DNA of 21,925 nucleotides from positions 1 through 21,925 of the forward strand of contig JBAQMZ010000017.1 in the NCBI GenBank assembly GCA_049303315.1, read 5' to 3'. The notes below the pieces were generated by a model. It searched no databases. It saw nothing but the letters and a program-made list of their open reading frames with translations, and was not told the origin of the DNA. Below, piece after piece: positions 1-6,560 of this stretch (positions are counted from its first letter, which is position 1; the number at the start of each line of letters is the position of its first letter). This stretch comes from Methanoperedens sp049303315 (lineage in GTDB: Archaea > Halobacteriota > Methanosarcinia > Methanosarcinales > Methanoperedenaceae). The position numbers were made by a program, and so were the translations under genes.

Positions 1-133
1 GACACGTATGCCCACAGGCATAGGTGGATACCGCATAAAGCGAGATGTCGCTTTTCAAACGACGGGTATGGCACGCCATACCCGGACACGCCCTCCCGTT
101 CGCAAAGCGTGTCGAAGACAGGCGTGACTCGGG
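1..133. repeat. array of four perfect inverted repeats upstream of rtcA
   Basis: No coding region is supported here. Four perfect stem-loops can be drawn one after the other: arms 7-12/17-22 (TATGCC), 37-43/48-54 (AAAGCGA), 63-72/75-84 (CGGGTATGGC, two-base loop) and 85-91/107-113 (GACACGC). A fifth, at 138-161, is listed separately. The third resembles the stem at 10487-10505 (both contain GGGTATGGCAC). The density is far above what unselected DNA of this base composition would give. It could be a structured leader RNA of rtcA, a cluster of REP-like palindromes, or the trace of several insertions. The sequence shows the repeats; the role is unknown. Confidence 0.75.
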
Positions 134-162
134 ACGTCATAAAGGGGCGTAACCCTTTATGA
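134..162 (+). repeat. 29-base palindromic repeat, copy 1, containing the rtcA start codon
   Basis: Bases 134-162 are identical to 10509-10537. The core is a perfect hairpin with arms 138-146 (CATAAAGGG) and 153-161 (CCCTTTATG) and loop GCGTAA. The last three bases of the right arm are the rtcA ATG (159-161). The GGGG at 144-147, the only Shine-Dalgarno-like tract nearby, lies in or beside the left arm. Folding of the mRNA would therefore hide both start codon and purine tract. A role in translational control is inferred; the identity and position of the repeat are seen directly. Confidence 0.9.
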
Positions 163-1157
163 TTGAACTGGATGGATCTTACGGTGAAGGTGGCGGCCAG
201 ATATTAAGAACAGCCGTGGCGCTTTCCGCCGTGACCGGAAAGGAGGTCAAAATAGATAATATCAGGCGGGCAAGACCAAGACCTGGTCTTTCTGCCCAGC
301 ATGTAAAAGCCGTTGAAAGTCTGGCAAAAATATGCGAAGCGCATATCGAAGGAGGCCGCATGCAATCGACCCGCCTGCATTTTGCGCCCGGGAAAATAAA
401 GGGAGGAAGCTATGAAATGGATATAGGCACCGCAGGCAGCATATCCCTTTTCCTGCAATGCCTCATGCCTGCCGCAATGCATGCGCCTTGCGCCGTCAGG
501 ATAAAGATTACCGGTGGAACCGATGTCCAGTGGTCGCCATCTATTGATTATCTCAGGTACGTGACACTTTTTGCGCTCTCGCGGATGGGATACGACTGCG
601 ACCTCAGGCTCATCAGAAGAGGATATTATCCGCGTGGAGATGGCTGCGTTGAAGCTGTCATAAATCCTTCAAGCCTTACAAAAGCAAGCTTTGATACGAA
701 TTCCTGCAATCTTGTGGAGGGGATTTCCCACTCCTCAGGCCTGCCTGCCCATGTGGCGGAAAGACAGGCTTTTGCTGCGCAAAAAAGGTTGCGAGAGAAT
801 GGATTCGATGCAAGAATCTCTCTTGAAGTAAAAGATTACGCCTCAACCGGAAGTGGAATAACGTTGTGGTGCGGGGCTGTCGGGGGTAGCGCTCTTGGGA
901 AACCCGGGTTAATAGCCGAGAAAGTAGGAGATGGCGCAGCCGGGTCGATACTTTCGGAATTAAGTTCGGGCGCTGGAGTGGATATATTCCTTGCCGACCA
1001 GTTGATCCCTTATATCGCATTGGCGGGAGGCGGTTCTTTTACAACGCGGATTATTACTCCCCATACGAAAACCAATATATGGGTGACCGAGCAGTTCCTT
1101 CCTGTGAAATTCAAGATTGAAGAAATGGAGACGGGGTTATTCAGGGTTTGGGTCTGA
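159..1157 (+). CDS. rtcA: RNA 3'-terminal phosphate cyclase
   Basis: RtcA converts an RNA 3'-phosphate into a 2',3'-cyclic phosphate using ATP through a covalent enzyme-AMP intermediate. The 332-residue protein has the usual family length. Visible family marks are the opening MIELDGSYGEGGGQILR, the RPGLSAQH stretch near residue 45, the RRGYYPRGDG signature near residue 155, and the C-terminal PHTKTNIWV. In the last, His302 is the probable adenylylated residue by position. The start at 159 is firm, because MIELDG is the standard N-terminus. That ATG is the tip of the right arm of a palindromic repeat, so translation may be limited by a hairpin. The gene stands alone on this strand, with a leftward block containing another RNA-phosphate enzyme, KptA, beginning about 0.9 kb away. 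Identification is from direct sequence recognition and is strong. Confidence 0.96.
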   Translation: MIELDGSYGEGGGQILRTAVALSAVTGKEVKIDNIRRARPRPGLSAQHVKAVESLAKICEAHIEGGRMQSTRLHFAPGKIKGGSYEMDIGTAGSISLFLQCLMPAAMHAPCAVRIKITGGTDVQWSPSIDYLRYVTLFALSRMGYDCDLRLIRRGYYPRGDGCVEAVINPSSLTKASFDTNSCNLVEGISHSSGLPAHVAERQAFAAQKRLRENGFDARISLEVKDYASTGSGITLWCGAVGGSALGKPGLIAEKVGDGAAGSILSELSSGAGVDIFLADQLIPYIALAGGGSFTTRIITPHTKTNIWVTEQFLPVKFKIEEMETGLFRVWV

Positions 1158-1256
1158 ACTTGCGGTATGGAAGATAAATATATACCTATCAGAAACATTT
1201 ATTAATAATGAGGACAAATATCATATTAACGGAAAATAACGGAAAACGGATAATCA

Positions 1257-1361
1257 ATGAGCAATATATTCTCGAACATCAGGCTAACAAAAGTGAAAAT
1301 CGCATTGTGGATGCTTGCTTTAGTTGCTTTAGTCAGTATCACCCTTCCAAAAATGATTTGA
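1257..1361 (+). CDS. possible 34-aa single-span membrane peptide
   Basis: A short reading frame, ATG 1257 to TGA 1361, encodes a basic N-terminus followed by a hydrophobic stretch (IALWMLALVALVSITL). That is the layout of a single-span membrane peptide. It fills the gap between rtcA and the convergent membrane gene. There is no good ribosome binding site, only a weak purine run (GGAAAACGG) upstream, and no family is recognised. It could be chance. Confidence 0.3.
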   Translation: MSNIFSNIRLTKVKIALWMLALVALVSITLPKMI

Positions 1362-1390
1362 CCATACTTTTGATGCTATAAAGGGGATTA

Positions 1391-1969
1391 CTAATTAAGA
1401 TTATTAATGAAAGCCTGTACCTTTGCAATATCATACAAAAAGCAATCAAAATAGCTTCTTATCCTGGGGTTTGTCCGTTTATCAATTTCTTCTCCAATGC
1501 TGGTCAATATAAAAATCGAACTTAGAAATAAAAATATCACCTGTTCGGGTGAAAGGAGAAGCGCTTCATTCTGAGCTGCCTGAATATTGAGAATCATTGC
1601 CAATGCTCCTGCAATAAAAAAAGAGAGAAAATAGCCGTTAATCATCCAGTAGACTGGCTCCTGTGACCTTTTTTGTATTAAAAAGGGTATAAAAAAAAGA
1701 GCTATAGTTGTGAACCATATTTTCATTGCTATAAAACTTGAGGCCCCATAATTGATAATTATATACTGTGCAATCAAATTCGCCTCTCCTGTAATACCGC
1801 GGTGTTCAATCATCCATAAACTGGTGAGGGCATCGCCAAGACCCCATGTCAAAAATGCTGATAAGAACAGGGCTCCCTGTAACCTGTTATGCCAGAATGA
1901 ACTGTATCCCTGTTTACTTTTCAATACCCAACCCTTCTTATAGAACTTTGATCCCCACGACAAGAACAC
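1391..1969 (-). CDS. multi-span membrane protein, DUF5658-like
   Basis: A 192-residue protein with about four hydrophobic spans (near residues 32-50, 75-97, 105-128 and 140-157). The GDALTS motif in the first span, followed by a short loop and ITGEANLIAQY, resembles archaeal DUF5658-type proteins, in which a span with Asp-Ala is followed by an E-x-N element. A similar LLDASSTF element occurs in the DUF63 protein at 4529-5389, so the two may be distant relatives. The first available start is GTG at 1969, without a clear ribosome binding site, so the true N-terminus is uncertain. No function is known. It ends 30 bases after the 34-aa frame on the other strand. Confidence 0.65.
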   Translation of the reverse strand: MFLSWGSKFYKKGWVLKSKQGYSSFWHNRLQGALFLSAFLTWGLGDALTSLWMIEHRGITGEANLIAQYIIINYGASSFIAMKIWFTTIALFFIPFLIQKRSQEPVYWMINGYFLSFFIAGALAMILNIQAAQNEALLLSPEQVIFLFLSSIFILTSIGEEIDKRTNPRIRSYFDCFLYDIAKVQAFINNLN

Positions 1970-2045
1970 GCCATTTTTCTAAGTAATAATAATAATATTA
2001 TTCCAGATTTAAATAGTTTACTGCAAAAATACCCTGGTCGTTACG

Positions 2046-2666
2046 TTATTCCTGCAATAAACCCAGATACTGCGGTGGAATCTCCTCTGAAAGAACGATA
2101 TTCTCGGTAGCTGAAAGCATGGTCACCCCGTCGTTCCGGGCTAGTTCCGCATTTATTACCAGCAATACCGGGTCATCAGTATGTATCTTTGCCACTTCGT
2201 TTGCTTTCTCTATGGAGGTGCTCAGGTGCACATACCGTTGTTTCATGGGTTTTATCCCTTTTTCAAGCAGGATGTCAACTTCCTCGCGGCTTGCCCCATA
2301 GTAAAGCCGGGGCAGCGTATTTTCTGGATAATCAAGATCTACATCAACCGAATGACCATATCGCGCCCTGATTTTATTGCCCTTTAGCTCGTACCTGCCT
2401 TTCTCATCTGATTCGATTATCGAAAAAAGTTTTTCCTTGTTTGACCACTTGTATCTCGTCCTCATGGCATCAATAAGGACATCCACATCCACCCATCCGT
2501 GCTGGTTCATCGCCAGCCCGAGATCATCCGGGAAATGCCGCAGCGCCCCGGAGATAAACCTGCCAAGCCGCTCAGTTTGCTCGTCAGTAAGTATGATAGT
2601 CCCTGCGTCGCCGCAACTGCAAGCTTCTCCTCTAAAGAATCCGTGACTCTGGCATTTCTTAATCAT
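2046..2666 (-). CDS. kptA: RNA 2'-phosphotransferase (Tpt1/KptA family)
   Basis: Tpt1/KptA moves the 2'-phosphate of an RNA splice junction to NAD+, giving ADP-ribose 1'',2''-cyclic phosphate and nicotinamide. The 206-residue protein opens with a short zinc-knuckle-like segment (C5, H8, C17, C19). The catalytic domain follows, with ALRHFPDDLGL (Arg43), WVDVDVLI, IRARYGHSVDVDL (His105) and RYVHLSTS (His147). The usual HGT triplet after LPRLY is replaced by YGAS (residues 123-126), a departure to note. Archaea that splice with RtcB should not make a 2'-phosphate, so the substrate in vivo is uncertain, as for other archaeal KptA proteins. A TATA-like box 27-34 bases before the ATG suggests its own leaderless promoter. 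RtcA lies nearby. Confidence 0.93.
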   Translation of the reverse strand: MIKKCQSHGFFRGEACSCGDAGTIILTDEQTERLGRFISGALRHFPDDLGLAMNQHGWVDVDVLIDAMRTRYKWSNKEKLFSIIESDEKGRYELKGNKIRARYGHSVDVDLDYPENTLPRLYYGASREEVDILLEKGIKPMKQRYVHLSTSIEKANEVAKIHTDDPVLLVINAELARNDGVTMLSATENIVLSEEIPPQYLGLLQE

Positions 2667-2692
2667 TTTTTTTTGTTTATATGAACCATCAT

Positions 2693-2700
2693 GTTATATA
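2693..2700 (-). promoter_or_regulatory. TATA box of kptA
   Basis: On the minus strand TATATAAC lies 27-34 bases before the kptA ATG (2664-2666), the spacing of an archaeal TATA box for a leaderless or nearly leaderless mRNA. No Shine-Dalgarno sequence precedes the ATG, which fits. Inferred from position and sequence only. Confidence 0.5.
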
Positions 2701-2715
2701 ATTTACCAAAACGCA

Positions 2716-2955
2716 TTATTTATTCAGTGACTTCCTGATATCCATGTTCGGGTTTTCAAGTTTGGGCACTTCTTTTGTGAGTTTGCTGATTTCTTCCTCG
2801 CGTTTCTTTGTTTCCGGGGATTTACTTTTCTCATTACATGCTTCGCACCTGTATCCAAGGACTGCAAGCCTCGGCGAATATACGGGATACCTCTTTTTAC
2901 CAGCGAGGGGGACCCCGCAATCCATGCATGTATCCTGGTTGATATTTTGTAGCAT
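2716..2955 (-). CDS. small zinc-ribbon protein
   Basis: A 79-residue protein with two CxxC knuckles (C10/C13 and C37/C40) about 24 residues apart, the layout of a zinc ribbon. A charged lysine- and glutamate-rich tail follows. The ATG at 2955 lies one base after the stop of the UPF0179 gene and has a GGAGGT ribosome binding site about 11 bases upstream, inside that gene, so the two are probably co-translated. It may bind nucleic acid or a protein partner; no specific family is recognised. Confidence 0.8.
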   Translation of the reverse strand: MLQNINQDTCMDCGVPLAGKKRYPVYSPRLAVLGYRCEACNEKSKSPETKKREEEISKLTKEVPKLENPNMDIRKSLNK

Positions 2956-2956
2956 A

Positions 2957-3406
2957 CTATCTTTTAACCTCCACTACTTTCAATGAAAGACCTTTCCTGC
3001 AAGGTTCGCTTATATCGCTCTCCACGTTCATGATTGTGAATTTATCACCCGACCTGATCCCTGAAGGACGGCATAACCTGAAATTTTCGCAGGATGAAAG
3101 ATTGCACGAGACGGGTTCATACACTATTTTTGAGCCTTTTATCGCCTTCCGGGATTCGATAGCCATCATTATCGGCGCCTCGATGACCTCTACGGCACAA
3201 ACCCCGGAATCATGCACAAAACACTCAAGTTTTCCTCCGGTTCGAATACCGGTTATCCTGTATTTACTTCCGGGATTGAGACTCAAACACGTTTTATTAA
3301 GTTTACATGGCTCGCATTCTTTTGCGCCACCTTTATAAATGAACTCGTTCCCGACTTTTGCAAGTTTTGTTCCTATCAAAGTTATTATTGTATCTGATTC
3401 TTCCAT
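2957..3406 (-). CDS. UPF0179 family protein
   Basis: The 149-residue sequence matches the archaeal UPF0179 family: the N-terminal TLIGTKLAKVGNEFIYKG, then CEPCKLNKTCLSL, GSKYRITGIR, and a second cysteine group (CNLSSCENFRLC) before the C-terminal strand VVEVKR. The cysteines occur in two clusters and suggest a metal site, but the biochemical role of the family is unknown. The ATG at 3406 has a GGTGA ribosome binding site six bases upstream. It is the first gene of a tight pair with the zinc-ribbon gene (one base between them). A 20-base perfect palindrome lies between it and egsA upstream. Confidence 0.9.
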   Translation of the reverse strand: MEESDTIITLIGTKLAKVGNEFIYKGGAKECEPCKLNKTCLSLNPGSKYRITGIRTGGKLECFVHDSGVCAVEVIEAPIMMAIESRKAIKGSKIVYEPVSCNLSSCENFRLCRPSGIRSGDKFTIMNVESDISEPCRKGLSLKVVEVKR

Positions 3407-3432
3407 ATGATTTCACCTGATTTTAAATTAGT

Positions 3433-3452
3433 CCCCGTATTTAAATACGGGG
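3433..3452. repeat. 20-base perfect palindrome between egsA and the UPF0179 gene
   Basis: CCCCGTATTT followed at once by its reverse complement AAATACGGGG, with no mismatch. It begins three bases past the egsA stop codon and 26 bases before the UPF0179 start. It could form a hairpin that ends the egsA transcript, although no T-run follows on the minus strand, or serve as an operator for a dimeric regulator of the two downstream genes. Confidence 0.8.
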
Positions 3453-3455
3453 TAT

Positions 3456-4517
3456 TCATATCACTTTTGTAATCCTTGCCACTTTCTCTGCCGCCTCCCG
3501 CGTCAGTCCTGTCCCGAGTATGGTATATCTCTCAGGACGAATCTTGTGGGCATTAAGGAGCGCTTTTATAATATACTCTTCCTCTATCCCGAGTTCGGAA
3601 GCATTTGTGGGCGCGCCGATTGCTTTCAGGGCTGCGCGGATTTCCTGCCAGTCGCCGCCGTGCAGGTACATCATCATTATCGTTCCCACGCCGCACTGCT
3701 CGCCATGAAGCGCGGGTTTGGGGGCAAGCTCATCCAGCGCATGGCTGAACTTGTGCTCTGAGCCGCTTGCAGGACGGGATGAACCCGCAATACTCATGGC
3801 GACACCGCTTGCTACAAGCGCTTTCATAACAGTCCACGCCGATTCTTCCAATCCCGGTTTTATCAACTCCGCGGAGTCAATCAGTATTTTCGCGGTCAGC
3901 TTTGATATTATGGATGCGTATTCGCTGAAGGGTTCATCGCGAAGCCTGTGGGCAAGTTCCCAGTCCCGGACAGCGGTGTAATTGGAGATTATGTCGCCGC
4001 ATCCTGCTGCAAGGAGACGGTACGGCGCAGCCGCAATGATAGCGGTATCGGCCACAACCGCAAGAGGGGTCTGTGCAGCTTCAGAAACGGTTTTATTATT
4101 TCTTATGATGGAGGCGCGCGAAGAAACTATACCATCATGCGACGCCGCCGTAGGTACACTGATGAAGGGCAGGTCAAGGTGCACGGAGGCAAGCTTTGCG
4201 ATGTCGATGGATTTCCCGCCCCCCACGCCCAATAAAAATTCTGCTTTTACCTCTTTTGAGATTTTCTCAACTTTATTTACCTCATCCAGCGTGGGATTTT
4301 CAACCTTCGCAAAATTTACATTAAAACCAGAATCTTCAAGAGACACTACAACCGTTTTTCCTGCCGCCTTAAAAGTTGTGTCCCCGGCTATTATAAGAGC
4401 ATTCCCATTAAGCTTAAGGTCTTTACAAACCTTACCTGTGTCATTGATAACACCATGACCAACGACTACATTCCTTGGCAACTGCATCCATTTATTTTTA
4501 TAGTTTTTCTCTTTCAT
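3456..4517 (-). CDS. egsA: NAD(P)-dependent glycerol-1-phosphate dehydrogenase
   Basis: EgsA reduces dihydroxyacetone phosphate to sn-glycerol-1-phosphate, the backbone of archaeal membrane lipids. The 353-residue protein shows the family pattern: MQLPRNVVVGHG near the start, the nucleotide loop GVGGGKSID (97-105), TAASHDGIVSSRASI, and probable zinc ligands at Asp175 (GCGDIISNYTAVRDW), His255 or His259 (SEHKFSHALDELAPKPALHGEQ) and His271. The first ten residues are extra to the usual start, so Met11 (4487) is an alternative. Only 11 bases separate the 4517 start from the divergent DUF63 gene, so the promoters must overlap coding sequence. Identification is strong; the start is moderate. Confidence 0.95.
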   Translation of the reverse strand: MKEKNYKNKWMQLPRNVVVGHGVINDTGKVCKDLKLNGNALIIAGDTTFKAAGKTVVVSLEDSGFNVNFAKVENPTLDEVNKVEKISKEVKAEFLLGVGGGKSIDIAKLASVHLDLPFISVPTAASHDGIVSSRASIIRNNKTVSEAAQTPLAVVADTAIIAAAPYRLLAAGCGDIISNYTAVRDWELAHRLRDEPFSEYASIISKLTAKILIDSAELIKPGLEESAWTVMKALVASGVAMSIAGSSRPASGSEHKFSHALDELAPKPALHGEQCGVGTIMMMYLHGGDWQEIRAALKAIGAPTNASELGIEEEYIIKALLNAHKIRPERYTILGTGLTREAAEKVARITKVI

Positions 4518-4528
4518 AAGGTCACGAT

Positions 4529-5389
4529 ATGGATATAATAAATACCGTCTGGCAGTATATATATAAGTATTACATAAACGGCATAATCAATGATACGTCC
4601 TACAATCCTGTGGACACGCTCACTTATGCAATTTTGCTCGGTATAAGCCTTTTCGGAGTCTTAAAGTTACTGGAAAAACTAGATGTAGAGATCGATACGC
4701 GATTCATGATTGCAGTGACGCCGTATATTCTTGCGGGCTCATCGCTGCGTGTGCTTGAAGATTCAAAAGCCTTCATGCCGCCTCTTGCATATCTGTTTGT
4801 AACACCCGTCATCTATTTTTTCATGTTTGCAGTGACGATAAGCATACTTGTTCTTGCAATTGCCCTTAAAAAGAGGGGGAAAATAAAGGATTATCATGCG
4901 TTTTTCGGTTACGCTGGGTTAGCGTGGACGGCTATCAATATATCTTTGCTGCTGGCTGTTGATGAAATAACGAACCCTGTTCCTGCGGCTGCTATATTAT
5001 TTTTGGGGATTACAACGACCGGTATTGTATATCTGGTATCCCGGCAATTCAGGTTCGCGCTTCTTACGGATAAACTCAATATATCTATACTCTTCACCCA
5101 TCTATTGGATGCTTCCTCTACATTTATCGGGATGGACTGGCTCGGATATTATGAAAAACATGTGGCACCCACGTTTTTTATTGACATGGCTGGAAATTAT
5201 ATTGACCATCCCTCGCTTGTGATGTATCCGCTTAAATTGCTCGTGTTCATACCTGTGCTTTATATGCTGGATAACAAATTTGATACTGAAAAAGAAAAGA
5301 AACTTATAGGAATGATGAAACTTGCCATACTGGTGCTCGGACTTTCCCCTGCGGCCAGGAACACGCTTCGGATTTTGATGGGGGTATGA
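4529..5389 (+). CDS. DUF63 family membrane protein
   Basis: A 286-residue polytopic membrane protein of the archaeal DUF63 family. The N-terminus (WQYIYKYYINGIINDTSYNP, then VDTLTYAILLG) is typical and supports the ATG at 4529. There are about seven hydrophobic spans. The LLDASSTFIGMDWLGYYEKH segment near residue 192 is the conserved core. The function of the family is unknown. It is followed after one base by a SpoIIM-family gene, so the two are probably translated together. A TATA-like run (TTTATTTTTATAG, ending 4501) lies about 30 bases before the ATG, inside the 5' end of egsA. Confidence 0.9.
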   Translation: MDIINTVWQYIYKYYINGIINDTSYNPVDTLTYAILLGISLFGVLKLLEKLDVEIDTRFMIAVTPYILAGSSLRVLEDSKAFMPPLAYLFVTPVIYFFMFAVTISILVLAIALKKRGKIKDYHAFFGYAGLAWTAINISLLLAVDEITNPVPAAAILFLGITTTGIVYLVSRQFRFALLTDKLNISILFTHLLDASSTFIGMDWLGYYEKHVAPTFFIDMAGNYIDHPSLVMYPLKLLVFIPVLYMLDNKFDTEKEKKLIGMMKLAILVLGLSPAARNTLRILMGV

Positions 5390-5390
5390 G

Positions 5391-5975
5391 ATGCAAAAAG
5401 ATGCCGAATACCTGTACTCTTTAAGGAAATACATTCTTGCAGTCACCGTGATTTTCATACTTTTTTTAATTGCCGGTATACTGGTATCAATAACAAACCC
5501 AGATACATCAACATATTATATTGAATTATTTAAGAAGACGTTCGGATGGATTACACAACTTGACCCTTTTGAAAGAATGTTCGCGATTTTCAAAAATAAT
5601 GCAATTAATAGCCTGCTGGCTCTTATACTGGGCATCGGGTTTGGTTTCGTTCCTTTTTTTCTTGTAGCAGTCAATGGATTATTCCTGGGCATGGTGGCTG
5701 AAGTTTTTTCAACAGAAAAGGGGGTACCTTTTGTGCTTGCAGCTATCCTTCCCCATGGTATCATAGAGCTGCCGATGGTGTTTCTTAGCGCCGCTATCGG
5801 GCTTAGGCTCGGGTATGAGATGTATCGGTTTTTAAAAGGCGAAAGGACGAATCTGAAACAGGAATTTAAGCAGGGACTGTGGTTTTATCTGGTGAGGATA
5901 CTTCCTCTTCTTTTTGTGGCGGCAGTGGTCGAATCATATGTAACGCCTGTAATTGCTTTGTATTTTTCTATGTGA
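5391..5975 (+). CDS. SpoIIM (stage II sporulation protein M)-family membrane protein
   Basis: A 194-residue membrane protein of the SpoIIM/DUF95 family, widespread in archaea that do not sporulate. The spans lie near residues 14-34, 70-90, 91-106, 114-136 and 165-190. The hallmark is ILPHGIIELP near residue 119. Its role in archaea is unknown; in bacterial sporulation SpoIIM takes part in membrane and wall remodelling. The ATG is one base after the DUF63 stop. Bases 5796-5920 recur with one mismatch at 21071-21195, so the 3' third of this gene has been copied 15.3 kb away. Confidence 0.9.
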   Translation: MQKDAEYLYSLRKYILAVTVIFILFLIAGILVSITNPDTSTYYIELFKKTFGWITQLDPFERMFAIFKNNAINSLLALILGIGFGFVPFFLVAVNGLFLGMVAEVFSTEKGVPFVLAAILPHGIIELPMVFLSAAIGLRLGYEMYRFLKGERTNLKQEFKQGLWFYLVRILPLLFVAAVVESYVTPVIALYFSM

Positions 5976-6087
5976 CGTATAGGATTTTTCAACAGTGAAA
6001 TAGCTCCATCTTCTAAATTCCATGTAAATTATATTTTTTAGTTCCGATAATGGGACTAATATAGGAACAAGTTGTTTACATCTGATA

Positions 6088-6231
6088 TCACAATGCTTTT
6101 TTTAAAAATAAGTACACTATATAAGCGATTATCATAACAGCTAAGAGCCATAAAAGCTTGAACAATATCCCTATTATAAAAAATGCAATAACCAGGGCAA
6201 CAAGAGCAAAAATAATATCTTTGGTTTTCAT
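6088..6231 (-). CDS. 47-aa two-span membrane protein
   Basis: A short frame from ATG 6231 to TGA 6088 encodes MKTKDIIF, two hydrophobic spans joined by a glycine (near residues 7-22 and 24-43) and a basic tail ending LKKAL. This is a clean two-helix hairpin with positive ends, not random composition. A weak purine run (GGAAAGAAG) precedes the start. A longer frame on the same strand (6056-6277) encodes a less plausible protein and is judged a shadow. No family recognised. Confidence 0.6.
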   Translation of the reverse strand: MKTKDIIFALVALVIAFFIIGILFKLLWLLAVMIIAYIVYLFLKKAL

Positions 6232-6297
6232 TTCGTAATAATTTCTTCTTTCCGATACTTAAATCTTTATCCTGCAAAAACCAATGAATTAAATAAC

Positions 6298-6511
6298 ATG
6301 CGCATAGGAATCATCCTTCACGGTCCTGAGATTATCGATGTGGGTTCAGCAAAGCGGATAATCAGTATATTCAACTGGGAGCATGATGTCATGGCAAAAC
6401 TTGGGGGAACAATGGGGAGAACGGCAGCTAAGCACGCATGGCAGCGATGAATTGCTTGCAAGGATACTTGCGCTGGCTGAAAAATATGTGATTGATGTGA
6501 TGTATTATTAG
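6298..6511 (+). pseudogene. remnant of a DUF2117-family gene
   Basis: From ATG 6298 the frame reads MRIGIILHGPEIIDVGSAKR and then LGGTMGRTAAKHA, the hallmark N-terminus of archaeal DUF2117 proteins, before stopping at 6450. Normal members are several hundred residues long. The next frame continues as STHGSDELLARILALAEKYV from 6431 to a stop at 6511. The simplest reading is a large internal deletion with a frameshift, leaving about 45 N-terminal residues and perhaps a piece of the C-terminus. The family assignment comes from memory of the HGPEIID and LGGTMGRTA motifs and is fairly sure. The origin of the second piece is less sure. Confidence 0.65.
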
Positions 6512-6560
6512 CAACTTTTGAATGGCAAATGTTTTAACAACCATCTCCCATTAAAATATC

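Noticed and set aside
1..161. CRISPR array
   Set aside because: The palindromes differ in sequence, are not regularly spaced repeats of one unit, and no cas gene is present.
6056..6277. A leftward 73-codon frame
   Set aside because: Its composition is irregular, and the overlapping 47-aa frame on the same strand (6088-6231) encodes a clean two-helix membrane protein.
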